Below, piece after piece: positions 1 to 13,904 of a stretch of 64,000 nt of DNA; position 1 is the first letter of the stretch; every line of letters starts with the position of its first letter. Under the pieces are notes generated by a model that was not told the DNA's origin, did no database searches, and saw nothing but the letters and a program-made list of their open reading frames with translations. Both the position numbers and the translations under genes were made by a program. The stretch covers positions 2,175,501-2,239,500 of the forward strand of contig JAKOON010000008.1 of assembly GCA_022577435.1 (NCBI GenBank), read 5' to 3'. The DNA is from Embiotoca jacksoni (Eukaryota; Chordata; Actinopteri; Embiotocidae).

Positions 1-145
1 TTTGTTTTTTTCCCTCCAGTTTATTCTCCAATCATCGGAATGCAGAGAAAACGGCAATAGGCTGCTTATGATAATTTTCTGGCAGTGGTTGCAACTGTCC
101 TAATAATTATTACTGGTAGTGGAAGCCGCTTGGGCTTACAGCTCA

Positions 146-154
146 GTGTGTGTG

Positions 155-232
<78 letters not shown>
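146..232. repeat. (TG)n microsatellite
   Basis: A pure TG run covers 161-232 after a short interrupted lead. It explains the long His/Thr and Cys/Val open frames here. Confidence 0.98.
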
Positions 233-233
<1 letters not shown>

Positions 234-675
234 ATACACGACTGGCTGTCTTTTCATTGCTTCCAATCAAAGCATTTATCTGTCATTAGTACTGTGGCAG
301 TCATGTGATATTAAGTATTTTCTGTTTGTAAAATAAGCTGCATATTCAGACGGTTTTGCTGGATTTTCATCTTTTTTATGGAAATTATTATCTGTTTTAA
401 CAAAAGATGTCATGGCAGATGCCAGTTGTGTTGTGCCCTGTGGGCTGTGTGGTGAGGTCTAGGGGGATGACCTTTAGCGTTACGGTGTGAATCCAGTCTT
501 GTGGAGTTACACACTTTGCCTGAGAGAAGAGGCTCCCGCAGTTGGTCTGTGGAACGGCTGTGCGGCTGCACAATTTCCCACCGAGTGTAAATGACAGACA
601 AAAAAAGAAAGGCATGAATGTTTGTTCTTGTGAGAGTGTGCATTTATGAATATGTGTGCGCCTCTTGTTGTCTGT

Positions 676-692
676 CTGTGTGCGTGTGCGTG

Positions 693-768
<76 letters not shown>
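676..768. repeat. (TG)n microsatellite with CG interruptions at the 5' side
   Basis: TGCG interruptions lie before about 700, then the run is pure TG to 768. Confidence 0.98.
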
Positions 769-770
<2 letters not shown>

Positions 771-2606
771 GCTCAGTCCGGGCCAAGAAGCAATGAGGCC
801 CGGCAGGCCATGCGAGGCGTGGAGGAGGGTGTGTGTGTGACAGTTCAGTGTGAGAAGGGGAAATGGTATGGTGCTAGTGAAGCTAGTCATCCGTCTGCTG
901 TGACACCCAGCGTGCATGGAAGATGTCCCCGGGACTCGGCAAAGGCAGAGAGGAAGTGTGGTCGTGCAGGGGAGTGGGCGGCAGAGTGGAAGTGTCATCC
1001 TCTCTGTAAGTGTCACTCTGTCTCGGGTTCCCTGTCTTCTTGTCGCACGTGGCTGCTGTGTCTTTGCTTCGCACTTACTGTTGCTTTCCAAATGTGCGAC
1101 CACACAAATGCACAAACACTTTTTTTTAACCCGCTGAACCCCGGACTACAGAACAGGCCTTTCAAATACAAAGGTCTGCTTTATATTTAACACCAATTCT
1201 TATGGATGAAAGGAAAGTTTAGCGTGTAGCACTCATTTTCGGATGTTAGTAGTATAAATGAAACTTGATAAAATCCCCACAAAAGAAAAAGAAAGCATTG
1301 AAACAGGGATGGATTCACACATGCAGGTGGAGAACCACCACGGACGGTTTTCTCTCTTTCCCTTTGCACGGAAATGGATTAAAAATGCAATATGTGAACC
1401 ACACACACATATTTTTTGTCCCGGTGCTGAGCCCAAATCTGTAATGGGAATTTCTGTCTCGCAAAGGACCCAAACAACGCGGCAAAAATGTTCCATTACA
1501 TTAAGAAAATTGTAACAGTTACAGCCTAATTTAGCTCTTTGTGAAGTACACAGGTAAACATGTCTGTTTCATGTTTTCAGTGAAGAGAACTTCTTACAGA
1601 GCAAATGTAGAGGAAGTGTTGAAATTAACTCTTGGGAGGCAGTAAACAGTACCCAAAACATGAGGGCCATCCCATCTATTGAAGAATAAATGAAGGCTAA
1701 CTTATTAGTGAACACTTTTAGATTTGTTTTTTTCGGCGTTGTTGACAGGGGACACAGATGAGAAACGTGGAGACAGGAGGAGATGGATGATGTGTAGCAA
1801 GGGATATGTGGCACTGTGACATTCAAAGATCCTACTTGTGTAAACAAAAGTAGTATACAACTTAAAATTGCTAGATTTTTTTTTATTTGTCCCCAGGCCC
1901 TAAACAAACAAACAGAAATGCTTACGGTACAAATGGATAGGACGGAGTGTCCTTGTAACAAGGATTACAGAACGACAGTGAAATGACATTCTGAGACTTA
2001 ATAATAGAATAAGTATAAGTCCAATAATATATTCATAATGTAAAGCTGAACAACATATTCGCATGTCCCCTCTATTGTACAGTTTGGGATTCATACCGTT
2101 TTGCTAGTATGGTTACAGTTTGCAGTGCAGTTTTTGGATGTACAGACAGCCATTACTTCTGATGCTGAAAAAAATAGCATAACGATACAATAGACACTAC
2201 TACGCTGTAAAAATACTCTCTTACTGGTAAAGAACCCACTTTTAACATCACAATGACACTTATCCATGTGCATCATCACTGGCAATAAAATGTAGTAAAA
2301 TGATCAAACGTGGAAGTACTCACTGTTCAAATAGCCTCTTTCAGAGTGAATTGTGGCAGATAAGCATAAACTGAAAATACTCAAGTACAAATACTAAATA
2401 CACTGAATTATATTAACCCCACATTCCGAATCACATGCTATTTCTTTTTACTTTTAGTACGTGCTGCAGCTACCCTCAAAAAGTATGTACTGTTGCGTGT
2501 ATTATGTATACAATTGGGACATATTACTTCATCATAAGAATGCACCTTGAACTTTGACCCTCTCGGCCTCTGCTGTCCGTAGCGCGACATTTGGAGTAAA
2601 AAAGAA

Positions 2607-2910
2607 AAAGGATGCGATTTGGAACGAGTCCACTTCCTTTTAATGCCTCTTGTTCTCCTTCTCCAGCTTTATTTTGTGGGCAGATCATTAGAACCACCAA
2701 CTGTTTTGGCGACTCAGTCGTCAGGGATTGTGGGTCAGAACAGCCAGAGTAACATGCTGCTCTGCTTACTGTAAAAATACGACCGGACGTAGCAGGACAT
2801 CCTGGTACTTTTGGCCTACTACATTTAACATACTGTGTATTTGGACATACTAAGTCTTTTTCCGGCATACTAAATAGTATGGTAGTATGGATACTGGAAC
2901 GCGGGGTAAA
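2607..2910. repeat. Possible degraded fish MITE remnant
   Basis: The right end reads TACTAAATAGTATGGTAGTA then TACTGGAACGC, and the left part has GATGCGATTTGGAACG. Words of this type (TTTGGAACGC and TACTAAATAGTAT) mark a common fish element. The two ends are in the same orientation, so clean inverted ends are not visible. Confidence 0.35.
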
Positions 2911-3546
2911 TTTATCCTTTGAGTAAATATGCTTTCTTACTTTTCAGTTTGCACTTGTTTGGTCAGTAAAGATCAGCTGGTTTCAGGGTAAATAATTTGC
3001 TCTCTTTGCAGAATTTTGACTTCATGTTGCTGTGCCTCCATCCTCTTTCCTGCATTACAAACACAACTTATTAGTGGTGTTTCCTTCAGTATCAAGTCTC
3101 TCACAGGGGTGACCCAGTTGGGAGTGCAAGAAAGACAAAGAGAGACACAGAGACTGAGGGGGGAGCCAAAGTTTCTGATATTTTAATGGCTCCTGCTTGC
3201 CAAGTGTGGTCACATGAACCTCCAGTGTTCAGACACGGCCTAATCAAAAGCTCCACGTGGTGTGAGTGACAGCATCAAAGTGCATCTGCATACTGGGGGG
3301 AATTCTCCCAACTTTCTGATTTCTTCACAATTAAAGTGGGTACGGGAATGGAAATGCACGCTGTGATGATTTCTTCCTCTTCCTTTTTTTGTTTTTATCT
3401 CGCCCTCTTTTTTCCTCTTTCCTACCGTAAACAACATGAGAGCATGTCCCATTTGCCTGTTATGTTTGTGTACATTATTTCCCAACCCTCAGGAGGCCCA
3501 GAGGAGGAGAGGGAGAATTAAAAAGGGAGACGAAGAGCTGGAGGGA

Positions 3547-3569
3547 GGGGGGGGGGGGGGGGGGGGGGG
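3547..3569. repeat. G23 homopolymer
   Basis: Twenty-three consecutive G, preceded by GGGA triplets and followed by TGTAG. It is prone to length errors in sequencing and to quadruplex formation. Confidence 0.97.
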
Positions 3570-4918
3570 TGTAGAAAAGACAGCAAGAGAAACACAGCTG
3601 AGAGGAAGATGGGGAGAGGCAGGCAAGTCGAGGAGAATGTGAGGGAGCTGCATTTTCGCACCATTACTGTTTGAAGAACATTTTAGCACCCTGAGAAAAT
3701 ATGCTATGTCGAAGATGAAAAAAACAAACAAAAAAAACACTGCTGCATGAAAACATCTTTCTGGGATATGACAGTGTGACCCACAGCAACAGCAGTTGAC
3801 CAACACACTGTAAACACAACTTGCATGATTTCCCATCCTAAAAGACATTACACAGTCGCTTGTCTTTGTTCAGTGGCATCCGGCATCCCCTCTCTGTCCG
3901 TCTTTCCGCTATTGCACATTTTGCTATAAATATTTCAGACACTACAAGCTCATCGTAAAAATTTTTTTTGGAGCAGTAGCAAGCAAAAACTCCAGCAGGA
4001 CAAAATTTATTTGTCAGGTTTATACTTTCTATCTCCACTTCCCTCCCTCCCATTAGCGGATTGGCTGCTCAAGTGCTGTTTCCTATCAAGGGAACTGCAA
4101 AACTCTGCATGAGCCAGAATGATGGAAATTACTTTTCTGGCTTCTCTATGTGCCACTCCTATCAGGCCAGGAGTGTATTTCAAATGTAATTGAGTTTGGT
4201 GCGTTCACAAAGGCAAAATGGTGTTTTTTTTTTTGACCAGAGCAATGCACATTATCCTACTTATGGATATGCTGCCAAACCTTCAGCTCGAGTATATTCA
4301 CCTCTATCCAAAATTCACCTGGAACTTGTTGGCAGTGTCATGTGATTGGTTTCGTTTCATACCGGCATCCTTCAGACCTTCCAATCCGCCCGCACCTCTT
4401 CTTCCAAAGTGACTCCAAAGCTCCTCCATTTGGCTTTGATGTTTTTAAATGAAAAAACCTAAGGTTGCAACGAGTGGCCTGGCACATGCTCAGAGCATTA
4501 CACTCGACAGCAGCCTTTGGGAACACACCAAATTCAATTTATTTTCCTGCCAGCCTAATGACGGCGATGGGCAGTAAATGCAAAGTTAAACTTGTATTTT
4601 TTACGGGCGCTTACAGATTATCCCTGATCCTCTGACGTCCTTTGTCTTTTCATCCACGCCTCCCGACAGTGCAGGTCAATAGGTTTGGCCTCCCCGTTTC
4701 TGTGTATGTAAGCATTTTTGCCAGCATCTGGAGCGACTAAATGGATATTGGAAGCTGTTGCCGAAGCCGAAAGAATGTTGGACAATGGTTGAGATTGATG
4801 AGTGTTTGGGCGCTTTCCCTGTGACCCCACCGCATCTGGCAGGAACAAAGTCAGGCAGGTGTGACAGCCAGCATCCATCTACTAGTCAGCTGTAATAGGG
4901 AGGGGGCATTTGTACAGG

Positions 4919-5063
4919 GACACACACGCACAGACGCACACCAACACACAAGCTTGTTTTTCTGCACATTTTAGCAAGCAAGGGTGCACACACACATATC
5001 TGTTGCACACACACTGAACCAGAGTATGCACACATTCATTCGGGCACGCACGTACACACACAC
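4919..5063. repeat. Imperfect CA-rich tract
   Basis: Short CA runs are broken by CG, CT and TT words, a decayed dinucleotide repeat. Confidence 0.8.
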
Positions 5064-5754
5064 TGACTCAGACAAAAAAAATAAAAAATAAAAAGCTTTC
5101 CTGGCAAGCTTCACTGTGTGTCTTTCCAGGAAGGAGTCATTTTGCAGTGCTGACTTCCTTCAAACGTCTGCGAGCTCTCATGTCTTATTATGGGAGACAA
5201 ATGGAATGTCGTACTGATGCCGTGTCCCGACTCGTTAGCTCCGGACAGGACAGCCATCACAACACATTTCACTTCACTGTTATCTCTTGGTTAAACATGT
5301 GAAGCCCTCAGATGGCACACATGGTGGGATTTGACATCAAATCACCTATATACTTTATATGTGGCTGATTTGGGGCTCTCTTAAATAATAGATGTTAGCA
5401 TGTCAGTATCATTTCTACTTTACTTAAGGTCTCTGACTCTAACTGCATTAGAAATATATGACGTGACTTTTTTTATGTGACATTATTCATTCATGTCTTT
5501 AATTTTTTTTCTGTAAATGAACATTCAAAAGATGTTTCCTCCATTTGCTTCAGTACCCTGCGATTCGGTGGCATCTGCTCTGAAACTTAACCAATACAAT
5601 GAATGGAATTTCATTTATGCTTTTCTTTTTTTTAAATAAGTGAAAAATGTTATTGAAAAGCAGCAAAAGAAACCGTGCCCTGGTTACTTTGACAAAATAA
5701 TTCCTTCACCATGTCTCAGTGGAACTACTTTCTACCAAACTGTTCACAGTGTGT

Positions 5755-6335
5755 CCTGGTGTGAACGTACCAGGTCGGGGTGTCATAATTCAACCCGGTA
5801 TCGCGGCAAAATGTGAAATAGACACGCCAGTCCACTGCAGTAACACGTGAAATAGCCACGCTTTGCACTGTCGAGGCGTGAACGTTACACATTTTCCTGT
5901 AGTGGATGAAAAACCTACTGCACGCTTAGAGGCATGTGATTTACAGGAAAATAAAACATTTAGCTAAAACATGTGATTGGGGTTACTGAATAAGCACATG
6001 GTTCAGGTTAGGAGAAAGACTATGGTTGGGCTTTGGAAACATAAAATAACTCAAGAAAAATGTTGTCACTTCCTGGATTCACTTCCTGATGTCTCGCATT
6101 GCTGTCTGCCACCAAGACACCTGACATTCATCCTTAGGCCACCAAAAAAATGCCATTTGTAGTTAGTGTTACAACTTCCCCTGTTGCGGGATCTTAATCA
6201 CATGATCCCATGTCATACGACATTGACGTGCGTTTAAGTTTCACGCTTTCAAAACATGTAACTTTCACACTGAGACAGACATTTACATGCGTGTAACTTT
6301 CACGCTTACGCAACGTTTAACTTCACGACTAGAAA
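5755..6335 (-). repeat. Dispersed repeat family, copy C, with a degenerate TAACTTTCACGCTT array
   Basis: 5780-5830 matches the reverse complement of the ends of copies A and B (CAACCCGGTAT and GGCAAAAYGTG blocks). Further along is GGTTAGGAGAAAGACTATGG-type sequence, typical of the family's middle on this strand. At 6231-6333 four degenerate copies of (T)TTAACTTTCACGCTT start near 6232, 6257, 6292 and 6314. A further possible fragment lies near 35440-35570 and another near 45830-46070. Confidence 0.5.
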
Positions 6336-6917
6336 GCTCAAAATGCAATTATCTCACTTTTATATGCTACTTTCATGTTGGAACAGTGTGTGCTAGCACT
6401 TGATGGAAAGTCATTCACCTAAATTCAGCAAATAAAACACGAATCCAGAGAAGTTTATTTTCATATATAAGTATTATGTGATCCTTTCTGAGTACAGGGG
6501 CCTGAGTAAAATGGCTTTCCACCTTTTTCTTATGGTCAGGATTAAAAAAAAAAAAAAAAACGTGACAAAAATAATGTTGCAAAGCCTCTGGATGCAGTAA
6601 AGGAAGTGAATGCATATGTGTGGGGACGGATTTTAATGTGAAGCCGCTGTAACCGGGAACGTTGTTTCCGGAACTAGATATTGCAGCTGATTTATGTTTC
6701 AGCAATAATCACAAACAAAAAAAATATTTAATTTCCAAATCTCAGACAGACATCTGAAATCATATGCAAAAACACCTAAAAACGAACTTCCCTGAAATAT
6801 ATTATTACAGGTATTAGAGAAAATGGTAGCCTGTTCAATTCAATTGTCCATCTTTTTATTGAGGTCCTGAGCTGTAGCAATCAAATTGTAATCCACCTCT
6901 TCATCTTAACCAATTTG

Positions 6918-6980
<63 letters not shown>
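6918..6980. repeat. (CA)n microsatellite
   Basis: Pure CA run of about 63 bp. Confidence 0.98.
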
Positions 6981-6982
<2 letters not shown>

Positions 6983-9012
6983 AAAGCAAAATGCAGAAGG
7001 CAAGACACACATTTAATTTCAGCCCAGAGGATCCACATTGTCGATGACTGGCTGTCGTACGTTAGTATTCTAAACAGTATTCCTTCTACAAGTCTTTCAC
7101 TAAAGGGGATCTTTAAAATTCCAAAATGAAGTGCCTGCTACAGTGTAATTATTATATATGCCAATTAGTCTGGCATTGTGCTTGCTTTACACACTGCTAA
7201 TATACACTGAGGGGGTCATGACTCCAAATTATGTTAAGTCAAAGTAACTTCGCCATCTTTCACTTCTTTAAATTTATTTGATCTTTTTTTTTACACTGAG
7301 GTAATTTGGGTGAACAAATCATGTATGAGCTACAAATTATATATAAAAAAAATATATTTTTACAATGTAGCATCATGGTCTAGATGAGCATTTACCATCA
7401 TATGAATGAAAACCACTAAAGACCACCAAAGAATCCATAGGTTTTTCTGTGTTTGTGTCTATTGAAAACACAGTAAACAAACCGAAGGCCGCTTTGCCCC
7501 CCTGCTTGTCTTCCTCTTCCAAAACAGGCTGGAAATAACTCGGTGAGAGTTGTGTGCTGTATGAGGAGGACGGTGACATTTAAGGAGCAGGGCCTAAATG
7601 CAGCGATGCAGGTTCCCTTTGCAGTAAAAGCATCTCTCAGCCGGGTGGTCAACGCCACCATTGTTAGAGTGCCTCACTGCGTCAAGCCCCAGGGTACTAG
7701 CTCCATCCAGCTCACCCCACCCCCTCACTCAACCCACCACCACCACCATCCTCGCCGTCCCCATTCCCCTCCCATACCCATTGCTGGTATGGAAAATCCC
7801 CTATGAGCCTCTTCTCTGATGTAAATCACAGGTAGGGGAAATGTGAGCCCGGCTGATGCACCGGCACTGTGCCGTGAAATCTCTGTTGACATTACCGACG
7901 GGCGATTCCAGAAAAAGACACGGACCGAGAGCCGCAGAGGTGGAAGAGAGTGATAAAAAGGGAAAGAGAGGGAAAGGGAGCGATATGTGTGGAGACGTGA
8001 GCATTTCAGAGAGTCACTTTTGACTTTCTTACTTTTTGACTCACTGTCTTGCCTTTGTCTTCAGGATGATGGACTTAAACTCAGTGGGCTGCACACTTTC
8101 TTCCACCGGTCTCTCTTTGTGATCGGGCATCTTGATTTTTTATTTTCTTCTTTGTAGGCTGACGCAGAGAAACTACCTTTCTTTTGTCTCATAAAAAAGA
8201 AAGCGCTTTTAATTCAGTCGCTGGATCTTACAGCTTGAATACCCCCTAGACCTAACCTGTTTTCCCACTTTTTGTTAGGGAACCTTTTAACAGACAAAGA
8301 TTGTTATTTTACCAGGACTGGTAGCTTTGTTATGTGATAGCAAGAAGTGCAAAGATGATGATAACTTGGAAATTAAATGAAGCTAACGAGGGAAATGGGT
8401 TACGAGAGGCAATTTCCATGCCCACTCCCCCTTCCCAAGCACCGAAGGGGAGAGTAAATGACTTTTACTTTAGTGTGAACATATTTGGCTGTACTTCATC
8501 TCAAGTGCAGAATTCCAGGAAATGCCCTGGCATGAATTCTCTTGGTTTTGTGCGATTAGAAAGGTCCAGTTGGAGGCAAATGTTGGCCCCCCTTTAGCCA
8601 AAAGATACGACAATGTGAGCGAGAGGGGATGTGTGGATGTGCGGCAGAGGGGAGGCTGGCCGACTTTTGTCTCTGAGTGATGTGGTAACGCACTCGGTGG
8701 TTGCTCCGCGTGGGGTGGAGGAAGCGATAAAATGAACGTGTCATCGCTGTTCACCACGTAAGACATCAGAGATGACTGTCTCCTTTCTCTTGTCTACTTT
8801 CTCACTGCTCCTTGTTTCTTTGTCCTCCCTCTCTCCCTCCCCTGCCCACTCTCTCTCTATGAAACATGTATAGTGGCATCATGACACACAGAAGGAGTGC
8901 TTGTGCTTGTAGCTGTCGTCCACTCCAAGGTGATCTGACATCTTAAAGCGATGCTCTGTGCAATTGCACATTCACTCAGACAAGCGTGTTGACGTTGCTG
9001 CCGAGCCAAAGG

Positions 9013-9066
9013 ACCCCACCAACCTCCCCCCTACCCCACCCCCCCCTCTCCCCTCCCTCTCCCTTA
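9013..9066. repeat. C-rich polypyrimidine tract
   Basis: Runs of four to eight C are separated by A or T. The minus strand carries several G-runs able to form a quadruplex. A weaker C-rich tract lies at about 7710-7785. Confidence 0.8.
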
Positions 9067-10012
9067 CCAGTCTGAAGCTGGCTGCCAAGTGCTTCCGCGA
9101 AGAGGATGGCTTAATTGTTTCTGCCACAGCCATGCCTCTTCTTCATTTTTCTCTCTTTCCTTCGTAATCCCAGGGATGGGAAAATGGAGCTGTTATTTGC
9201 ATGTCTAATGATACTCAATATCATAGGCCTCTCAAAGGAGAAGGCACAGATGATTATTAATACATCCAATGAAGCCCTCGTTTATACTGCCTTTTGTTCT
9301 TAGGTCTGAACAAATACTGCTTTCCAATACCTCTATTCCAGAGAGAGATGTGTTGGCTTTGAATATGGCAAAAAAAAAGACGGCCGATAAGTGCAAAGCC
9401 TTTGTCTCTCTTTGTAAGTTTGATTGCTGGCATACATTCTTGATGCACAAAAGAGATACTCAGTCGAAAATAATATTGCTTAGATATTGATTGTACTGGA
9501 GATGAGATCAGTACTTTTACTCTTCTGTGTTTTACACATACAGGTCATTAATTTTTTTTATTTTTTTTTGAGGGGGGGGTATAAAACCAAAAACCTGTTC
9601 TCACCTGGTGGAGGAGACTGCAGCATTTAAAGATTTGACTGATCACCTGCATTCATGGTACGTTAACACTTGAGAAAATAATGTTATAGCCTGCAGTGCA
9701 GGTTTAACAAACAGCCCACGGTAGAGGTTTGCTATAAGACAAACAAAAGTGCTTAGCCAGAGCTGTCAGAGCCCATTAGTCAAGCCTCCATACCGAAAAC
9801 GTATTGTATACGGTACCTGCAGGACTTTTTAACTCCAGCAATGCATGCTTTCCAGCAGTGGCAGCTGGCATTGAAACTGACTAATTTGCAAGACTTCTCA
9901 GGTTGAGAACAATGACTCTGACAGCTCGAACAGGCACTGTGAAGCACATCTGCATTTTTCTGCCCCAAAAAAGTGCTCCGACTCTGCGTGCCTTCCAATT
10001 ATGGAAATTTGA

Positions 10013-10014
<2 letters not shown>

Positions 10015-10097
<83 letters not shown>

Positions 10098-10098
10098 A
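10015..10098. repeat. Compound (CT)n(AT)n microsatellite
   Basis: A CT run to about 10044 passes directly into an AT run with one ATAC break near 10079. Confidence 0.97.
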
Positions 10099-12077
10099 TA
10101 AATCTTGAAACATGCAGATTGGAGTGTAAGGAAAATCTGAATCAATTATTATTGCGCACTGCAGATTTATGCACTCATTTTATTTACATTTTTAATAACA
10201 TTATATATTTTCTTAACTCTTTACAGATTCACAATAGAGTAATGTAACCTAAAATCTCACTGTGGAACGGGCTTTGTTCTCAATCTCCATCAAGACCAGT
10301 ATTTATTTTTAGAATGCATTATTTGTGCTTTTAGGGTGTGTTGAGGTTTTCTTTACACCCTCCTCTTGACTTAAAAAAATCCAACACCCTTCCCACACCA
10401 TGTTCAAATAATGAAATGTGTTAACAACTTTATACAACTTTTTAAAGTATGTCCCCTAATCTAAACCTTAAGATCATAGTTGAACTTTAGTATGCACCAT
10501 CATAGACCTTCATAACACAGAGACAGTGTTCATAAATAGTTCATAAAGTGCACCTTTATGAACCATGGAGCAACTGAATTAAACTCTTTTTGTAATATAA
10601 TTCTATAGGAAACCTAAAGTTTGGGTTTATAGAAGCTGGGATTCTGCTTTCCTGCTTTCCTGTGCTAAACACGAGCTCCAACACCTCCACCATGAAACTC
10701 AGCAGGTGGCGTGTGTTGTTTGTGACATGTAACAAGATCACAGGATCGCATGTTTGACAGATGAGTTTGTGATCCTCATCCGCATCAACACTCATTTACT
10801 CGCTTGTTAAACTACAAGCAAAAAAAACAACAACAAGAAACCAAGAAAAAAGACTGCGAAAGAATGGGGGTGGAGTGGAGGGGAGGGAGGGTGAGGGGGG
10901 AAGCAAAATGTTGAAATATGAATTACAAACCCGAGCAGCACCATCTGGACCGAGAAAACACATCATAGTGGAGAGCCGGCACATTGAATTAGACTTGCTA
11001 CGGGATCCATCTGCACCTCGTGAAATCAATCTCATTCCTTGATTTGATTAGGTCAGCCGCACAGAAGAAAGAGAAAACTGTTGTGCTCCTTGATTAAGCT
11101 TGTTTTGTTTAGCGCCCCTCCACATCCACCCACCTTCGGCATGCTGTGTATACCGATGAGTTCGGGGCCCACAGGTAGGGTAATGATAGTAGTCGAGGTT
11201 AATGCTAAAAAATCTCCCTCTATTTAACACGCAGCATGCGCACCGCAGCCCCCGTTACCCGAGCTCATTTACACTTTTTCACGGCTCTGTCTCTTTATTG
11301 TTCACAATATTTCTTTTGTTTTGTTTTTTTAATGTTTGTTTTGCTAAATCACAGACTTGAGACCTAATTCTGGCTGCACAGCTCGTCAGAGGACACATGT
11401 GGAGATGCCACGAATTGGACAAATACATTACATTAGAAGTCTTTTTGTTTTTTACATTTACTTTTGTTTTCTGGTGTTGAGGGTTGCATCAAGCTGATTG
11501 TTTGTTACTCTCTCCTTCTAACAACAGGGTTTAATGAACAGGTGGTAAAATATCTGTCCTGAAGATTGCTCCTATACAACAGGTCATTCTCGAAGTGAGA
11601 GCCGATATAGCTGACTGGGTGGGTGCGTTAATGCAGAATTGTTTTTATTTTCCCGTTTTCCACTCTCTCTCTGCGCTGACACGTCACCTCCGATGATTAA
11701 AACGCATCCTCCCATGTATCCACACCCACAAACAAAAGGCTTTTCATGGATGGCTGAATTTAATTGTGTTGCCCTCTTGTACTAAAGGTAGTTGCTTTGA
11801 CTTTGACTTATTCACCAAAACCAATAAAGCGCACAGTTGCAATGAATGCAACATATGTGCCATTTCTCAAAGTGCAGGGATGGACACGGAACACATTAGC
11901 TCTGATTGACCTTGGTACAGGTTGCACACAAATCCAGTACAAATTGTCTCTTTTTTTTTTTGTCCCATTAATTCATGGTTGTCCGAGGGGGAAAAAAAAA
12001 AAAAAGAAATAAAGAAAACGGGTGATAGCTTGCCAATGATTAGTTATCTGTCCAGTAAAAGGAAAATACAAAAACAA

Positions 12078-12079
<2 letters not shown>

Positions 12080-12161
<82 letters not shown>
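12080..12161. repeat. (TG)n microsatellite
   Basis: Pure TG run of about 82 bp, followed by TTGTAAAAGG. Confidence 0.98.
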
Positions 12162-12162
<1 letters not shown>

Positions 12163-13904
12163 GTAAAAGGTAGCCTCTGTACTGATTGTAATTACTGTAC
12201 CTTTTCTGAGAGGAGATGGCTTCAATTACAAACCATCAACTTTGCCTGTGTGTGGGTCATGACACCATCTCTTTCACATTGTCTCAATAAACCGAGAGTG
12301 TCTGCAGTAATACTAAATGAACAGGGAAACATGTAAGGCACTCTTTCCTCTTTTTGACCTCCGTGAATACTGTGTTTGACCTCTTAGAGAAGCAATATTG
12401 ATTATTGTTCTATTGCCACAGATGCTCACAAATCCCTGTGGCTTTAATCCCGTTAAGGCCAGTGCAAGAGAACAACAATACCCCTAAAAAAAACCTTAAA
12501 CATAAGGAAAGTAATGTGAAACAAATGATCTATAGTTGTTCACTACAGACTTAAAAATGTATGAAACTTATAGCAATTAAGTAACACCTTTGAGTTTTGC
12601 CTCATTTCTGGAATGAAATATTGTGGAGCTGACAATGTATCAGGCTTTAATATTTCCATTTGAAACTTTTCATTTCCAATGTGCCAGCACCACGGCTGTT
12701 CACTATATGGTTTCCTCCAATAAAGTATGTTGCAGTTCACACCAGAAGGGAACTTTTCTGTCCAATTTGATAAACCGCTATGTGCTATGAGACAGACTGG
12801 AGGGAAAATGTTCCCAAGAATAGCTAAGTGTATCATATATCATGCATCGCGCCATCTGTTCCGTACATTCAAAATGTTATTGCAATATTTAGAATTACAG
12901 ATTATTCATGTAGGTGTAATTAACAGAGTCGAAATCCAACAAATGGGAGGAAGCTACAATTAATTCCCAGACATGTTTGAGGAGAATCTATCTGGAGTAA
13001 CTATTTAGGCTTCAGCTGCCTGAGGGTGTACAGATGGAAAAAAAGGAAAAGCTCTAATTTTATCAGTTTTAGCAATGAGTCACCCCCTATTGATCTCTCA
13101 TTGCAATATGAGGCCCTGTTAAGTGAAGCCTTTGGATGTTTTCTATTAGACTGCATTGACCACATGAGGAGAACTGGGCCATAATAACTGACTGCACTGA
13201 ATAGAAAAAGGTCAACATCTGGTTGCTACAAAATGCGCTATGTAAACTAGTCCACACAGCGCATTGGCCTTGGGGTTCCCATACATTTTACATAACAACA
13301 TGCACTCTACTCCATATTTAATGCCTAACATGACATTTTCCACCAGTATGATTGCCTGGTCTGTTCGTGCAATCTCAAACGAGCCCACACCAGGATGGAA
13401 CTAAACATGGCATTTAGAGTCAACACACTGATGCATTATACAGCACCTTTTAATGCCGCTCTCTGCCTTTGCCAGTTCGCCACATTAAAATGTGCTCAAA
13501 TGCTGTATATTATTATAATTATCAATGGTGGAAGATGACTAAGTACTACTGTACAATTTACTGGTATGAGATACTGTACTACTTTCTGCTTCCTTATACC
13601 TCTAGTCCTTTACATTTATTTTGGAAATATAGTGCTTTTTGGACGTATTTTCAGTTTACAAGAGTACAAGATTTTAGAATACAATGGATTGTTCAAACAT
13701 CTTCTTCTCAGATGGTTTCATTTGAACAACTGTGCAATGCCAAAAAAAAAAAGATCCAATATTTACAAAAATAACTGAATACAAAAAAAAATGTATTGAA
13801 ATATTTTTTTTAGTAGTAAGTGAATATAATGCAGACAACTATTATTGTACTTAAGCATAATTCGTAAAAATGTAGTTTTGTAGAAATCAGAATTATTTTG
13901 GAGG

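Noticed and set aside
66..840. Open frames of His-Thr or Cys-Val repeats on both strands
   Set aside because: They are translations of TG/CA microsatellites; the same is true of frames at 12.0-12.2, 26.2-26.6, 30.7-31.9, 32.3-32.7 and 43.6-43.8 kb.
790..1060. Cysteine-rich plus-strand stretch resembling a sushi or EGF module
   Set aside because: The cysteine spacing does not fit any module, the frame runs on from a TG array, and no splice-site-bounded exon fits.
3489..3848. Minus-strand frame rich in Pro and Ser after a Cys-rich start
   Set aside because: The proline run is the complement of the G23 homopolymer; no real protein features.
10556..10795. Minus-strand frame of 79 codons with plausible composition
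   Set aside because: No recognised domain, no splice signals or start context, and a length expected by chance in 64 kb.
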